From: Limnoperna fortunei
Taxonomy: Eukaryota; Mollusca; Bivalvia; Mytilida; Modiolidae
Direction of reading: 5' to 3'
Assembly (NCBI GenBank): GCA_944474755.1
Contig: OX104117.1
Coordinates: forward strand, 81,258,926 to 81,322,925
DNA: 64,000 bases
Shown: in pieces, positions 21,791 through 35,940 of the stretch
Layout: each line of letters begins with the position of its first letter
How positions within the stretch are numbered: the stretch's first letter is position 1
Program-made: the position numbers and the translations under genes
Notes under the pieces: model-generated
Databases searched by the model: none
Seen by the model: the letters and a program-made list of their open reading frames with translations, nothing else
Told to the model about the DNA's origin: nothing

Positions 21791-24061
21791 ACAAACAAAT
21801 AATTTATTATTATATTAATTTTAAAATTAAATTAAATTGTAGACAAACAAGAAGAATAATTCGGCGGCGAATAGCTGCTTTGCATCAAAAAGATTCTTGT
21901 TTCTAGTGCACCAAATATCGTTTCTAGTGCACCAAATATCTTGTTCCGTTTCGCGTCGACAGTGCTTGTTATTGTGGTAATTTTATTTGAGGCTGAAGAT
22001 GCTAAATTAAAATTATCATTGTGAAAAACTTAATTTTTAATCATCATTATTTAGTTCCCCCTATAAAATTAACATACATTTTATGAGATGAGTCCTCTTT
22101 AAGTGGACAGTACTTATTCCTCTTGTCAAAACAAGAAATAAGAACGTTTTTTGCAATTCGATTTCGGTAAATGATAGTGGATTCCGGTAAAAATGGTGGA
22201 TTACGGTAACTCGTGTCACCGATATTTTTGTTTTATTCTTGATATTATGTGTTGTGATGATTTCAGTTATCCTTCATGTCGTTAGTGCACTTTTCTCCTT
22301 GTTAGTGCACTAACTAGGTAGTTTGTGGTATTTCTGACACCGTATTTATAAATGATTTCTATAAATGTTAATTTAAAAAAAGAATCCAGTTTTAAGTCAT
22401 AATCTGTTTATCACTGATTTTAACGGAAAAAATGTAAAGCTTGTCATAGCAATCGTTTTTTTCTTAAATTTAATTAATTTATAAACAAAACGATATATTT
22501 CTGGGGCCCTTGACCCACGATGTAATCACTGACGATAGGCTAATATCGATGAAGTAATAATTGACGACAGACTGATACGAGGACCGATACGCGTGTCAGC
22601 TCGTTAATGGTTATGTCATTGATATCAGCATATCGTCTTTGGTAACGTAACGAGGGCTTATACCGGGTTACAATTTTAGACTTATTGTATGAACAAAATC
22701 AACCGTATCATTGTTAAAAAATATTTGATTAATAAAAGGTTGAATATTACAGAGTATAGGGACAATTATTCTCCACTGAGGTGATTTGTATGCACAGTAA
22801 CAAACTTTCTCCCACAGATAAGAAATAATTGACGGCTACAACCTTCAGCTATCAGTTTCAAAAATATAAGAATAAGAACACGTAAACAAGCAAAAAATCT
22901 AATATAAAAGGGGGGTACCAGTCGTGTGGACAGTAAATGTTGACTGTCACCTGCAAAATTTAATTCGTTTTGATTGGGTCATTGAGTTGATATTATTACA
23001 TACACAACGACTTTTAACTATGAAAAGGCACTGTTATCTTTAGTGTCATTGACAAGAGTTTTCCAATTTCATATTTGCCATATAATTTGTTTTTTAATTA
23101 AATTCGGAATCTAGGTTACTTATTCGCTTTCATTTTTGGATCTTGTTCATTTTTTTTTTTTTGGGGGGGGGGGGGGGTAATTTAACTGTGTGAAGTGATT
23201 ATTTATTTTAGGCTTAGTCAATGCTGCTTAAAAACTAAAGATCTGCTTTCGTAGTATATTTTATATTCTGCTACAAGAAACTTTTGGAAAACGCATCAAG
23301 AAAGTGTTTTGAGATGAATTGATTTGATCTTATATGGCCGTTTGTGAAGAAAAATGACTTTATCCGCATAATTCCCGTTCTCTGTAGTTTAGAGATAGAT
23401 TGTTAACACAGTATATATTTGGTAATACTTTGAAGGGCAAGGATAGAAACGTTACGACGTAGTATGCTATGGTAACAGGAGCTGACGAAAGAAGACCTTT
23501 ATTACGCCGGTGAGATAAATATTTGTTTACTTACTTGTAACAAGTTTTTTGTGTTTAAATGTCGTACAATGTTCTTATTCAATTTTTATAAATGGAAATC
23601 GAAAAATTGATTAAAGTATTCAAATACTGACTTTAAGGTTACAAACACGAACACACATTAAGTTTGTCAGAGAGAAACAAAAAACAAAACAAAAGCTGTG
23701 ACCAAGTTTTTGGTATTAGTTTTGTTGACAACTAATTAATTGAATACTAGTGAACTTTGATACCTTGAGTACTGAACTAGTCGCTATTGGTTTTACTAAC
23801 ATATGTCGTTTTATCTTATACATTTTTTCAACAAACAATCCCGAGTACTGTGGCACTCATTTGTCCGACTTTTGCCCACCATCGCTAAACATTTTTCTAA
23901 TGCTTTTGGAAATCCACTGGATAAATATATTATATAGTTCTCACTAAACTTTTACATCAATATATTATTAACATTATATGATCTTTTATATAAAATATTA
24001 GATTACTGTCAGATACTTTGTACCTGAGACATATACTGTTTTGATTAAATTCATTTCCTTT

Positions 24062-24228
24062 GAAACTTAACGTAAAAGTTTGGTCGTTTCTGCCATTGAT
24101 ATGTATATACTTCAACATTAAAGAAATGTCTGCCATACATATTCGAAACTAAATGTAAAAGTTTGGTCGTTTTTACAATTAATCTGTACATACTTCAACA
24201 TTAAAGAAATGTTTGCCATACATATTCG
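24062..24228. repeat. 83-bp tandem duplication
   Basis: Two copies, 24,062-24,144 and 24,145-24,228, share GTAAAAGTTTGGTCGTTT and TACTTCAACATTAAAGAAAT in the same order with few changes. Confidence 0.85.
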
Positions 24229-27200
24229 TGACAATTCATTTTTCTCTATTTTGAACATATTGAGACGACCACACTTCTACATTTAGTTAGATATAACACA
24301 TCCCTAGAAATCCATATCACAACCCCATTTGAACTCGCATGGAGTCTGTGTCCGTGTAACATTTACATTTCTATTTTTTAAATACACATTTTCAAAATTA
24401 AAATTAACATTCCTAACGTATTTTAATTATTTGTATTTAAAACAAATTAAAAATGTAAACCTGTTAAAACAATTAAAATTTAGGTTAAAATATTTGTTTT
24501 AATTTTAAATTTGAAATTTTTTTATTTTTAAATGTGCTTAAAATTAAAACACAATTTTTAATAAAATTTTTCAATTATTTAAAGTTTCTGACAAAAATCT
24601 TTTTTTTTAATTTTTCATTTTGGTTTACAGGAGTCAATATTAGCTTGGAAGTTGTTATTCATGTGTTATTCATTCAGGGATAAAATATTGAGGAAACTTC
24701 CATGACCTAGCCAAAACGAATTACGTAAGAATCATCAACTCCGATTCAGACGAAAAATAAGCCTTGATTATGATGCGCGTTTTCGTTATACAACATAAAC
24801 TTCAGTATTTCAAGATACTCAATAAGATACATGGTGTTTACATTCAGTCAATAGAAAATCATTTAAAGATGTCTTTTTTATTTTCAAAATCATATTTTAT
24901 TAGTAATTTCCATATCTGATCGGAAAATCGATATCCTTCGAATTCTTAAATCGACAATAGGTTATTATCTGGCGATTTTTATATCACACCCATATCAACC
25001 TCGACACACATTTACGCTAGCGCGTAAGAGCCCTCTGTTAGATATAGAATACTCGGGTTTGTATTTTGGTTTGTGAGATGAAAATCACCATATAATCACC
25101 TCTTATTCTATCACACTGGATACCTCATTAAAAGTCGTGAATTTTTATGAGTGTTTTCCCCTATTAAAATGAACATTTGAAATAAATTTAAATTTAAGAC
25201 TAGTTTTACTAATCTCAGTATTTAATGATTTTAAAAATTACATTTATTTACTGACATATAAATATAGTTTTAGCTCCTAGCGTATTGAACAGGCTTAGTT
25301 CTGCTGATTACCGTCTTATGTAAGCCGTAAATAAGATCATATCAGTTTAATTCTTATTCAAAATAAGACAAAGTTTACGAGAACTCGGCTTGAAGGAAAT
25401 TTCCATTAGCCTTTATAAGTACATTTCCATTGGTTGTCTGTTGAATTCCGATTACCCAATTAATGTTGAAAGAGCATTATTGAAGGTTAAATTAGTAATT
25501 AAAGACCAAAGTACGTTTATTATTAAAACTTGACTGGAAATGTCGCAAACCTTCTTTTTGGTGTTGTTTTGTTTATTTTTATTTTTTCCATGTGAGTATG
25601 CTTACTTTTGCTGCTGGATTTTTTTTCTAAATTGTAAATCTTGTTAAAATATGCCACACTATAAATAATCTTTGTTTTAAAACAATAATTTAAAATATAA
25701 TTTCTAAATCTGAATAAACTATTATATTTTCTTTTTTTTTCTTAATAACCTAGAGTTTTAATTCACGAGTATTCATATTGGTGCCAAAAACTTTAGTTTA
25801 CTACAAAATGTTAACGTTGATTGTTTATTTCAAAATAACAAGCTTGAAAGGGTTGTTATAATTTATATGGAATTAAGTTTCTCTACATATCATGGTGCAT
25901 TTACTACTTTACGCGCCTGAAGAATGTTCATTGTTAGTTTCAAATTTAGACAGCCTCTTTGAGTTGGTCCGTGTTTGGTTTGGTAATATAATATAAATAA
26001 TATAAATTACGATTCTGTTCTCAGTATTGTAAAAAAAATTAAAAAATTTACTATGGAAAGTTGGTCTGGCAAAAACTTAATCTGACATGTAAGTTACCAA
26101 ACTGTTCAGAATCAGGTAAATGCAAATAACATTGAACAAAATGTATTTTTAGTACCCATAAATATTATTAAAAAGTACATGCATTCCTATTGGTTATCTA
26201 CCGGTTTTCGTTTTCGTTTTTTAATTTAACTTGATTTCAATGGCATGCTTCCATGATCAAACTCATTGTCTATTATTTATTGGAATAGAGTAATTTTTTG
26301 CTAATAATTTGTCAGGGCACAAATATACTGATTGTACCACGGGTTTTCCCTTATACCAACATTTTACGCCGAGTGGTACCTAGCCATTTTGGTACGAAGA
26401 TGTCCCAATATATGCTCATTTGACAACAGATACTAGTATGCTTTTTGGACAACAATTGTAAACTCGGACCGTTTCATGCACATCATTAAAAAAGTCATAT
26501 TAACATGATTGAAAACGACAATTGTGTAATGCTTTCAATTCGTTTGACATAACAGAAAATATTCAATAAGAGAAATTTGATATGCAACATGCTTTACTGT
26601 GCGAACGATATAATTTATTATGTTTTTTCGGTATAAAAACGAACAATGAGTATTGAGTTCTGCTGTAATATTTATTAAATATATTTTTTTTTAATTTTGT
26701 GTTTACCTCAGTCAATAATCGCAACGCAATAAGTCGTCCTTATTTTCAAACATGTTGAAAAAAAACAACATCAAAGATCTACATTTATTGTAAATTCAAT
26801 ATTTAGCAGTTTGCCTGTAATTTACTTGTGTGCATATTTAGAATGTGAATCCGACACATAATTGAAGTTACCGTCTAATTTTATTTTTTAACCAAGAAAT
26901 ACAGCTGTATTAATTCGATTGATTTTTGAATTAATGATACAACATATTTTCTTTTCCTTTGATTCAGTGTTAACAAATATGTATTTTGAAGTAAAAAAAA
27001 TTAGTTACTCATATAGTATTTACGATGTTCGCCGAACATTACTGAGGTTTGCTGCTTTAAAAATCAATGAGCATCCGGGACACCAGCTATGATCATGTGC
27101 TCAATTGTGGTCCGGAAATCTTAAACACTCCCAAAAAACTTTTGATAGTTAGTTTCAAATAACAAGGTTTCAAAGGTTGTAATAACTTGTGCAGAATTTG

Positions 27201-28652
27201 GTACAGAAACACAAGTTTTGTGCAAAAGAGAAAAACAATTTCTAAAAAGCGATTTATATATAATTTAACCACGCGAAATATTTTTTATAGCATAGGGAGA
27301 TCGTGAAATTTGCCGACTCAGACCGTATTTCGTTTATTGAGAGCATTTTGTCGTCCCACGCTCAATTTAATTAGATTGTCCAACGCTCTCATCAAAGTAA
27401 AACAAATGCGCTGGACAGCAGAGGATTCTTGGACTTATGTGCAACCAGCAAACATAATGAAATATGGCTTAGTTTTTCACACAATTAAGTACTACTAACA
27501 AACAGGTAAGCATATGTACTTTGAGATGGCCAAACAAAAAACCGATTTGTCTAAAATCAAAACAGATGTTTATACTATTGTCATATAAAATCCAAGAAAA
27601 AATATAACAAAATACCGTTGATTTACTAACTTAAGGTTGAGTGTAAATAAACATTTTACCTTTATAGCATGATTTTAATACTTATTTTCAATTTTCGGCT
27701 ACCACGAACCTGCAAATATTTCTGCATTTTCTTCTGTCTGTTCTAAAAGTTTCAGATACTGCAACACGAAATTTTCTTATTAAAAATTGAAAAAAAACAT
27801 GAGAACAAATTCTGTACATGTATATACTTGGTTGAACATTTTGAAAAATGATGTAACAAGCAAAGGGAACCAGAACAGACTTATAATAAATTTCTTGGGA
27901 AGTGAAGACAATGGTACCAAGAGAGTTTATTCGTATACTTGCGAATAAAGCCAAAATTTATTTGTATATCTGTATTTAAAGATATACAATACAAATAAAA
28001 ACCTAAATCGCGCAATAACCTGAACGTAAGTAACCCGAACACAACAAAATCAACCCGTGCACTTAACGAACGAGTCGTGCTTAAATTAAACACATGTCTA
28101 ATTACTTATTGTCATGTCCGAGAATAAGTCACATACAGGAAGAATACCCATGATTCAGCAAAAATGTCTGATCAAATTTAGAAGATACATTCGATTTATT
28201 CATTGTGACGACCATAGACTTGCTGTAGGAATAATATCAACTTAGGTAAAACAAATCCATTTTTCGTTTGGTATCTTTATAATCAACAGGAATGTTCATT
28301 CTAGAAAATCGAAATACACATTGCAAGACAGCAATTCATAAATTGTGAAATGTAAACACAATAGCTCGCTGCTTGAATGTTAATATCGATGATCGCTGAG
28401 TTTACAACTGAAAAGTTGAAGTCTAGCCTAATTTGTAAATTTTTTGTTTCAATAGAGTGTAAATAAAAGGTCGATTTATGTGTATTGGTGGTAACATTTA
28501 AATCTTCAAGTGTCTATATTTGCTTTTTTTCTATGTTGGTTTAGTGGGTTTAAAACAGCCAGCTACACAAGTGTCAGAAAAATAAACAATAAACAGTTTT
28601 GTTTATTAATTTCTGTTATTAAGGTTTAGAACTTCTTTTATTTTAGTTTCAG

Positions 28653-28801
28653 ATGGCGATTACCAAACGATTTTGAAAGTTGGAAATACTTCTGGAATTA
28701 GCGTGTTTGGTCTTTGGAAACAAACCGGGCTTCATTGTAACAATACCCAATACTACCGGAATGATTTAATTGACAGGATGGACAACACATGTATAAAAAA
28801 T
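28653..28801 (+). pseudogene. Gene B exon 1, first copy (intact)
   Basis: 149 bases as in A, acceptor TTTCAG, donor GTAAGT, open in frame (GDYQTILKVGNTSGISVFGL). The frame also stays open past the donor for about 35 codons to a second possible donor (AAG|GTATGT near 28,900), unlike in gene A, where stops follow. Confidence 0.6.
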
Positions 28802-30034
28802 GTAAGTTTTGCCTATTCTTTGATTACATGTATGACCGATGATTTATTTTCTAAACAACTAAAACTAGACATGTCTATTACTTTTAGCTTCAAAATAAGG
28901 TATGTTATAACAACAATGAAAAAGCGATTGACTATAGGCAAGAATAATCGTATCATTGACCTGTTACAAATCCTTGTAAAATTATTTTAGTAGCTATGCT
29001 TGGATAATACGCCTAGTAAATTGTATCATGCCATTTGCCAGATTTTGTATATAGTTTGGAGTTTGGTGACACAGCTTTTCAGAATTTTGATTTGCATTCG
29101 AATATAACAGTGATATCTTTGAGATATTTTACATTTACTAACTTACTGTTTGCATTTATAAAGCACCAAATAGTCAGACCGCTCGGTTTGTGTGTATTGT
29201 ATTGTCACATCTTGAAATTGTTTTAAAATTAGCTGAAACTCTCAACATCATGTCTCATTGAAATTGCTTTCATCACACAAGTTGACAATAATTTTAATTT
29301 TAGGTTTCCATTTTGACCTGGGCGCGTTGAACAGCGGACAGATTTTAGTTTTTTTTCATGGGGGTGTTACTCCACTTTCTGCAATTTCTCAGCTATATCA
29401 TATGGTTGGGTTTTTATTATAGGAGAATGCCATAGTAGATAGAGAAAATCACTTATCTTGGCAGAAAAAATGATCCTGCTTATCAGTCAATCTTGAAATC
29501 GAGCAAAGTAGGGCTCGAACTTAACAAACCATAGTGTTGAAACGCAGTTCTACCAAGACCACTCAATTAAAGAGGTTTTGGCTTTTATTTGCCTTATTTT
29601 GCAAGAATCACGAGTAGGCTTATTAAATCGTTACCCTTGAGCAATGAAGTGTCACCACATGTCGAAAAGGTTGAGAATCTAAATGATACATGTGTATACT
29701 CCTAAACAAGTAGTTTTCTTTTTATACTACAGTTAGGGAAAAATTGTTATCAAATTTGAAACCTCATAGAACTCGCCTCCTTTTTTACAAAGAACACATA
29801 CATAAATATTGTTGCAACCTTTTCGGGATTTTTTCATATATATTTGAAACACTTCAAAACTTAAAACAATTTGATACTTCAATTTGTTTTCGGGAGAAAT
29901 AGTGTAAAAGTTGATATGCATTAAAACAATAAAAAGTTCCCCTTCATTTAGACGAAAATATATTCATACTTACAGTGTATTTTAACAAAATTTTCCCAAC
30001 TAAAGAAATGAAAGAATTTAATATGTTATTAATT

Positions 30035-30165
30035 AATTAATAATCAATCAATTTTGTATTATGAAAATAATGTAATTAATGAGTGAATGAATAAATAAAT
30101 TAATAATTCATTCTTCTCTGTTTAATTAATTAATTAATTAAAAAAGAATTGATTGATTGATTGAT
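30035..30165. repeat. AATT/TTGA simple repeat (first unit)
   Basis: (TTAA)n and (TTGA)n tracts that are partly self-complementary. Counterpart at 34,515-34,685 with different unit numbers. Confidence 0.8.
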
Positions 30166-30637
30166 TGAGAAATGCTAAAATTACCTCATTTAAAGCAGAA
30201 GCAGTTTTTATAATGGTTGAAGTTCAAAATTTTGTTATGTTATTTCTCTTGTATGAATGTCAATTTGTTTTTTTACAAAGTGAAGTTGTTTTGGGCAGTA
30301 AAAATAACTCCGTAAAAAAGTGTTGTTTTAACTATGAAAGCACAAGAAAAGAAAAACTTGGAAAAAAAATTAAGAAACATACAAATAACACGAATGCTTT
30401 CCAGTCGAAAAGGTCAAAGCTTTAATCAAACTACAGTCTGGAATAAACATTGGGGGTAAAATCGAGTTTAAAAAAACACGGCAGTAATTCTAAAGGTGCA
30501 AATGATAATACTTTGTGATTCAGTTAAACTTATTCTGCTCATTATCATATATAAAATAAATATTCAAAATAAACCTTATCGTTTTATTTGCATTGCATTT
30601 ATTTACTAATGTAGTTTCATAATGATTACTATTTTAG

Positions 30638-30795
30638 CTGGAAATTTACTTTAGATCCCAGACTTCATACTTGTTAATACTTTATACTACACCGTTTTCT
30701 GGATTTAGTCTGGAATTAATAATGTCTACTAAACCATCCACAATAGACGACAATGGTGTCAATACAGCTGGTACTTACTATATTGTTCTTATTTA
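30638..30795 (+). pseudogene. Gene B exon 2, first copy (intact)
   Basis: 158 bases, acceptor ATTTTAG, donor GTAAGT, same phase as A. It encodes LEIYFRSQTSYL and FSGFSLELIMSTKPSTIDD. No lesion is seen. Confidence 0.6.
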
Positions 30796-31151
30796 GTAAG
30801 TAATATCATAAGTGTTAACTCCATTGATTGAAAACCTTACCTAGAATACACAAAAGAATGATAATGTGCCTGTGCACCCGGATAATAAGCTGTACACAAT
30901 CCGCCCTTTATGTAAATACGATGTATACATTCTTCTCTTTTATTCTATGCATTTTCTGCAAAGAGATTACTACATTGTGGAGGGTATGCAATAATCCATT
31001 TTGCAAATTGCTTTGATCGCTGCTCTTTTTTGTTGATATGTTAGCTAATTGCAATGTAAACTGTTTTCGCATCTTTAGAGGTGTCCATATTCAGTAGTCG
31101 TAGTCTTCTGAGAAACAGAAAATGTGTTTTTAGTGATATGACTATTAAATG

Positions 31152-31439
31152 TTAAATGTTTCTTGGTAACGATGTAGCCATGCCGCAAAATTGACATCTA
31201 CTGTCGAATATTTCAACAACAACTGGTTGACTCTTATATGTACTAAAGGCGTTAAGATAGGACAACATTCCTTGCATGCTGGTGACCCAACCTGGATTGT
31301 TCAGGTGCTCGATTTGCTGTCTGAGAAAAATTTGCTTTAAAACAGGTAGCTAATGTCGTTGTTCAGTAGCATCACTATAGCAACGTCTTAGTTTCACTGT
31401 CGTTTTTCTAAAGTTGTCCTTTATATTACACTTAGCCAT
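31152..31439 (-). pseudogene. Remnant of an unrecognised ~95-codon ORF (first unit)
   Basis: From ATG (31437-31439) the minus strand reads 29 codons to a TAG, then 65 more codons to TAA (31152-31154). In the second duplicated unit the TAG position is CAG, so an uninterrupted frame is implied in the ancestor. Residues include KDNFRKTTVKLRRCYSDATE before the stop and IEHLNNPGWVTSMQGMLSYL, VVVEIFDSRCQFCGMA after it. Composition is protein-like and includes a C-x-x-C. I do not recognise the family. It lies antisense in the intron after exon 2 of gene B and is not seen in gene A. Confidence 0.4.
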
Positions 31440-33124
31440 AAGTTAGGGACCACCAAGATTTTAACGGAGGTAATTTTTAAAAACCAATATTTTTTATATA
31501 ACCATCCATTGTTCATTTCACGTTTCGTTTAAAAATGTCGACTATTTTAAAGAAGTTTATGATTTAACTATTTAAAATGTATAGAAAAGACCAACAAGAT
31601 GTCGTTTGTAAAAATATGCCATAAAACTGCAAAATCATAACTCAAAAACAGTTTCAGTTTGAACCGCTGGTAATGTTACATATAAAGAGTTGGCAGGTTG
31701 AGGATTATTAAGACGTAAGAAAGTGTTAAGTTTTTGCAGATGAGTAGTAAAGCCATGGTATACTACTTTATCGATTGCTTTTTGCCTCGACATTTTTCAA
31801 CTTTTTTTGCAGAATTTGAAATATGCACTCACGGCTTTGACAAATGCGTTGGACGGCAGAGGATTCTTGGACTAATGTGCAACCAGCAAACATAATGAAT
31901 ATGGCTAAGTTTTTCGCACAATTAAGTACTAACAAACAGGTAAGCATATGTACCTTGAGATGGCCAAACAAAAAACCGATTTGTCTAAAATCAAAACAGA
32001 TGTTTTTACTATTGTGATATAAAATCCAAGAAAAAAAATTATAACAAAATACCGTTGATTTAAGGTTGAGTGTAAATAAATATTTTACCTTTATAGCATG
32101 ATTTTAATACTTATTTTCAATTTTAAGTTACCACGAACCTGCAAATATTTCGGCATTTTCTTTTCTTCTGTCTGTTCTTAAAGTTTGCAGATATTGTAAC
32201 ACGAAATTTGCTTATTAAAAATTGAAAAAAAACATGAGAACAAATTCTATACATGTATATACTTGGTTGAACATTTAGAAAAATTATGTAACAAGCAAAG
32301 GGAACCAGAACAGACTTATAATAAATTTCTTAGGAAGTGACGACAATGGTACCAAGAGAGTTTATTCGTATACTTGCGGAATAAAGCTAAAATTTATTTG
32401 TATATCTGTATTTATATATATTCCACAATTTAAAGATATACAATACAAATGAAAACCTAAATCGCTCAATAACCTGAACGCAAGTAACCCGAACACAATA
32501 AAATTACCCGTGCACTTAATTGTGCCGAACAGGTCGTGCTTAAATTAAACACATGTCTAATAACTTATTGTCATGTCCGAGAATAAGTCACATACAAGAA
32601 GAATATCCATGATTCAGCAAAAATGTCTGATCAATTTTAGAAGATACATTCGATTAATTCATTGTGACGGCCATAGACTTGCTGTAGGAATAATATCAAC
32701 TTAGGTAAAACAAATCCATTTTTCGTTTGGTATCTTTTTAATCAACAGGAATGCTCATTCTAGAAAATCGAAATACACAATGCAAGACCGCAATTCATAA
32801 ATTGTGACATGTAAACACAATAGCTCGCTGCTTGAATGTTGATGTCGATGTTTGCTAAGTTTACAACTGAAAAGTTGAAGTCTTGCCGTTAAGCTTAGTT
32901 TGTAATGTTTTTGTTTCAATAGAGTGTAAATAAGAGGCCGATTTATGTGTATTGGTGGTAACTTTATATTTAATTCTTCTAGTGTCTATATTTGTTTTTT
33001 TCTATATTAGTTTAGTGGGTTTAAAACAGCCAGCTACATAAGTGTCAGAACAATAAACAATAATACAGTTTTGTTTATTAATTTCTGTTATTGAGGTTTA
33101 GAACTTCTTTTATTTTAGTTTCAG

Positions 33125-33274
33125 ATGGCGCTTTTCAAACGATTTTGAAACGTTTGAAATGCTTCAGGAATTAGTGTGTTTGGTCTGTGGAAACAAATCG
33201 GGCTTCATTGTAGTTATACCCAATACTACCGGAATGATTTAATTGACAGGATGGATAACACATGTATACAAAAT
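33125..33274 (+). pseudogene. Gene B exon 1, second copy (frameshifted)
   Basis: 150 bases instead of 149: one extra base in the AAACGTTTG stretch (near 33,150) shifts the frame and brings an early TAG. Splice sites are kept. It lies in the second unit of the 4.4-kb tandem duplication. Confidence 0.65.
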
Positions 33275-34514
33275 GTAAGTTTTGCCTATTGTTTGATTAC
33301 ATGCATGACCGATGATTTATCTTGTAAGCAACTAAAACTAGGCATGGCTATTACTTTTAGTTTTAGTATAAGGTATGTTATAACAACAATGAAAAAGTCA
33401 GTGATCGATTAACAATATGCAAGAATAATCGTATCATTGACCTGTTACAAATGCTTGTAAAATTGTTTAAGTATCTATGCGTTAATAAAACGCCTAGTAA
33501 ATTGTATCATGCCATTTGCCATTTTTGTATATATTTTGGAATTTGGTGACACAGCTTTTCAGAATTTTGATTGACATTCGAATATAACAGTAATATCTTT
33601 GAGATATTTTACATTTACTAACTTACTGTTTGCATTTATAAAGCACCAAATAGTCAGACCGCTTGTGTCTTGTATTGTCACATCCTGAAATGGTTTTAAA
33701 ATTAGCTGAAACTCTCAACACCATGTCTCATTGAAATTGCTTTCATCACACAAGTTGACAATAATTTAAATTTAAGGTTTCCAGTTTGACCTGGGCGCGT
33801 TGAACAGCGGACAGACTTTAGTTGTTTAATGGGGGGTGTTACGCCGCTTTCTGCAATTTCTCAGCTATATCATATGGTTGGGTTTTTATTATAGGAGAAA
33901 GCCATAGTAGATAGAGAAAATCACTTATCTTGGCAGACAAAATGATCCTCCTTATCAGTTAATTTTGAAATCGAGCAATGTGTCGCCCAAAGTCGGGCTT
34001 GAACTTAACAAACCATAGTGTTGAAACGCCGGACTACCAAGACCACTCAATTAAAGAGATTTTGGCTTTTATTTACCTTATTTTGCAAGAATTACAATGA
34101 GTAGGCTTATTAAATCGTGACCCTTGAGCAATGAAGTGTCACTACATGTTGAAAATGTTGAGAATCTAAATGATACATGTGTATACTCCTAAACAAGTAG
34201 TTTTCTTTTTATACTACAGTGAGGGAAAAATTGTTATTAAATTTGAAACCTCATAGAACTCTCCTCCTTTTTTACAAAGAACACATACATAAATATTGTT
34301 GCAACCTTTTCGGGATTTTTTCATATACATCTGAAACACTTCGAAACTTCAAACAATTTCATTCTTCAATTTGTTTTCGGGAGAAATAGTGTAAAAGTTG
34401 ATATGCATTAAAACAATAAAAAGTTCCCCTACATTTAGATAAAAAATTTATTCGTACTTACTGTGTATTTTAACAAAAATTTTCAGAACTAAGAAATGAA
34501 AGAATTTAATATGT

Positions 34515-34685
34515 TATTAATTAATTAATAATCAATCAATTCTGTACTATTAAAATACATTAAATGAATGAATAAATAAATTAATTAATTATTCTTCTCT
34601 GTTTAATTAATTAATTAATTAGTTAATTAATTAAAACAGAATTGACGGATTGATTAATTGATTGGTTGGTTGATTGATTGATTGC
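34515..34685. repeat. AATT/TTGA simple repeat (second unit)
   Basis: Same tract as 30,035-30,165 in the second duplicated unit, with extra (TTAA) and (TTGA) units. Confidence 0.8.
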
Positions 34686-35147
34686 GAAATGCTACAATTA
34701 CCTCATTTAAAGCAGAAGCAGTTTTTATAATGGTTGAAGTTCACAATGTTGTTATGTTATTTTTATTTCTCTTTTATGAATGTCAAAGTTGTTTTGGGCA
34801 GTAAAAATAACTCCGTAAAAAGTGTTTTTTTAACGGTGAAAGCACAAGAATAGAAAAACTTGGCAAACAAAATAAGAAACATACAAATAACACGAAGGCT
34901 TTCTAGTCGACAAGGTCAAACTTTTAATCAAACTACAGTCTGGAATAAACATTGGGGGTAAAATCGAGGTTAAAAAAACACGGCAGTAATTCTAACGGTG
35001 CAAATGATAAATCGACAATCTTTTGTGATTCAGTTAAACTTACTCTGCGCATTATCATATATTACAAAAATATTCAAAATAAACCTTATCGTTTTATTTG
35101 TATTGCATTTATTTACTAATGTAGTTTCGTAATGATTACTATTTTAG

Positions 35148-35305
35148 CTGGACATTTACTTTAGATCCCAGACTTCATACTTGTTAATACTTTATACTAC
35201 ACCGTTTTCTGGATTTAGTCTGGAATTAATAATGTCTACTAAACCATCTACAATAGACGACAATGGTGTCAATATAGCTGGTACTTACTATATTGTTCTT
35301 ATTAA
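35148..35305 (+). pseudogene. Gene B exon 2, second copy (intact)
   Basis: 158 bases, acceptor ATTTTAG, donor GTAAGT, open in the A frame, encoding LDIYFRSQTSYL. Because exons 1 and 2 end in phases 0 and 2, using both duplicated pairs in one transcript would break the frame. Confidence 0.6.
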
Positions 35306-35654
35306 GTAAGTAATATCATAAGTGTTAATTCCCTTGATTGAAAACCTTACCTAGAATACACAAAAGAATTATAATGTGTCTGTGCACCCGGATAATAAGC
35401 TGTACACAATCCGTTATGTAAATACAATGTATACATTCTTCTCTTTTATTCTATGTATTTTTTGCAAAGAGATTACTAGATTGTGGAGGGTATGCAATAA
35501 TCCATTTTGCAAACTGCTTTGATCGCTGCTCTTTTTTGTTGATATGTTAGCTTATTGCAATGTAAACTGTTTTCGCATCTTTAGAGGTGTCCATGTTCAG
35601 TAGTCGTAGTCTTCTGAGAAACAAAATGTGTTTTAAGTGATATGACTATTAAAT

Positions 35655-35940
35655 GTTAAATGTTTCTTGGTAACGATGTAGCCATGCCGCAAAGTTGACA
35701 TCTACTGTCGAATATTTCAACAACAACTGGTTAAGACTCTTATATGTACTAAAGGCGTTAAGATAGGACAACATTCCTTGCATGCTGGTGACCCAACCTG
35801 GATTGTTCAGGTGCTCGATTTGCTGTCAGAGAAAATTTGATTTAAAACAGGTAGCTGATGTCGTTGTTCAGTAGCATCACTATAGCAACGTCTTAGTTTT
35901 ACTGTCGGTTTTCTAAAGTTGTCCTTTATATTACACTTGG
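35655..35940 (-). pseudogene. Remnant of the same unrecognised ORF (second unit)
   Basis: The sense codon CAG stands where the first unit has TAG, but one base is missing in the following A/T run and two bases are gained near 35,730, so this copy is broken at different places. The two copies complement each other. Confidence 0.4.

Larger units (their letters stand above)
20731..26839. other. Spacer between the two duplicated units
   Basis: Homology to the flank of copy B ends near 20,730 and the second unit starts near 26,840. The 6.1 kb hold no recognised gene. Visible: an ATTT-rich stretch at 20,640-20,670, a SINE-tail-like block (minus) at 21,645-21,790, a poly(T)/poly(G) run at 23,149-23,177, and an 83-base tandem pair at 24,062-24,228. 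A short block near 25,835-25,960 faintly resembles 1,235-1,300 and could be a third decayed unit. Confidence 0.45.

Noticed and set aside
23149..23177. Poly(T)/poly(G) run as a regulatory G-quadruplex
   Set aside because: A single homopolymer run without gene context; could be slippage or a sequencing artefact.
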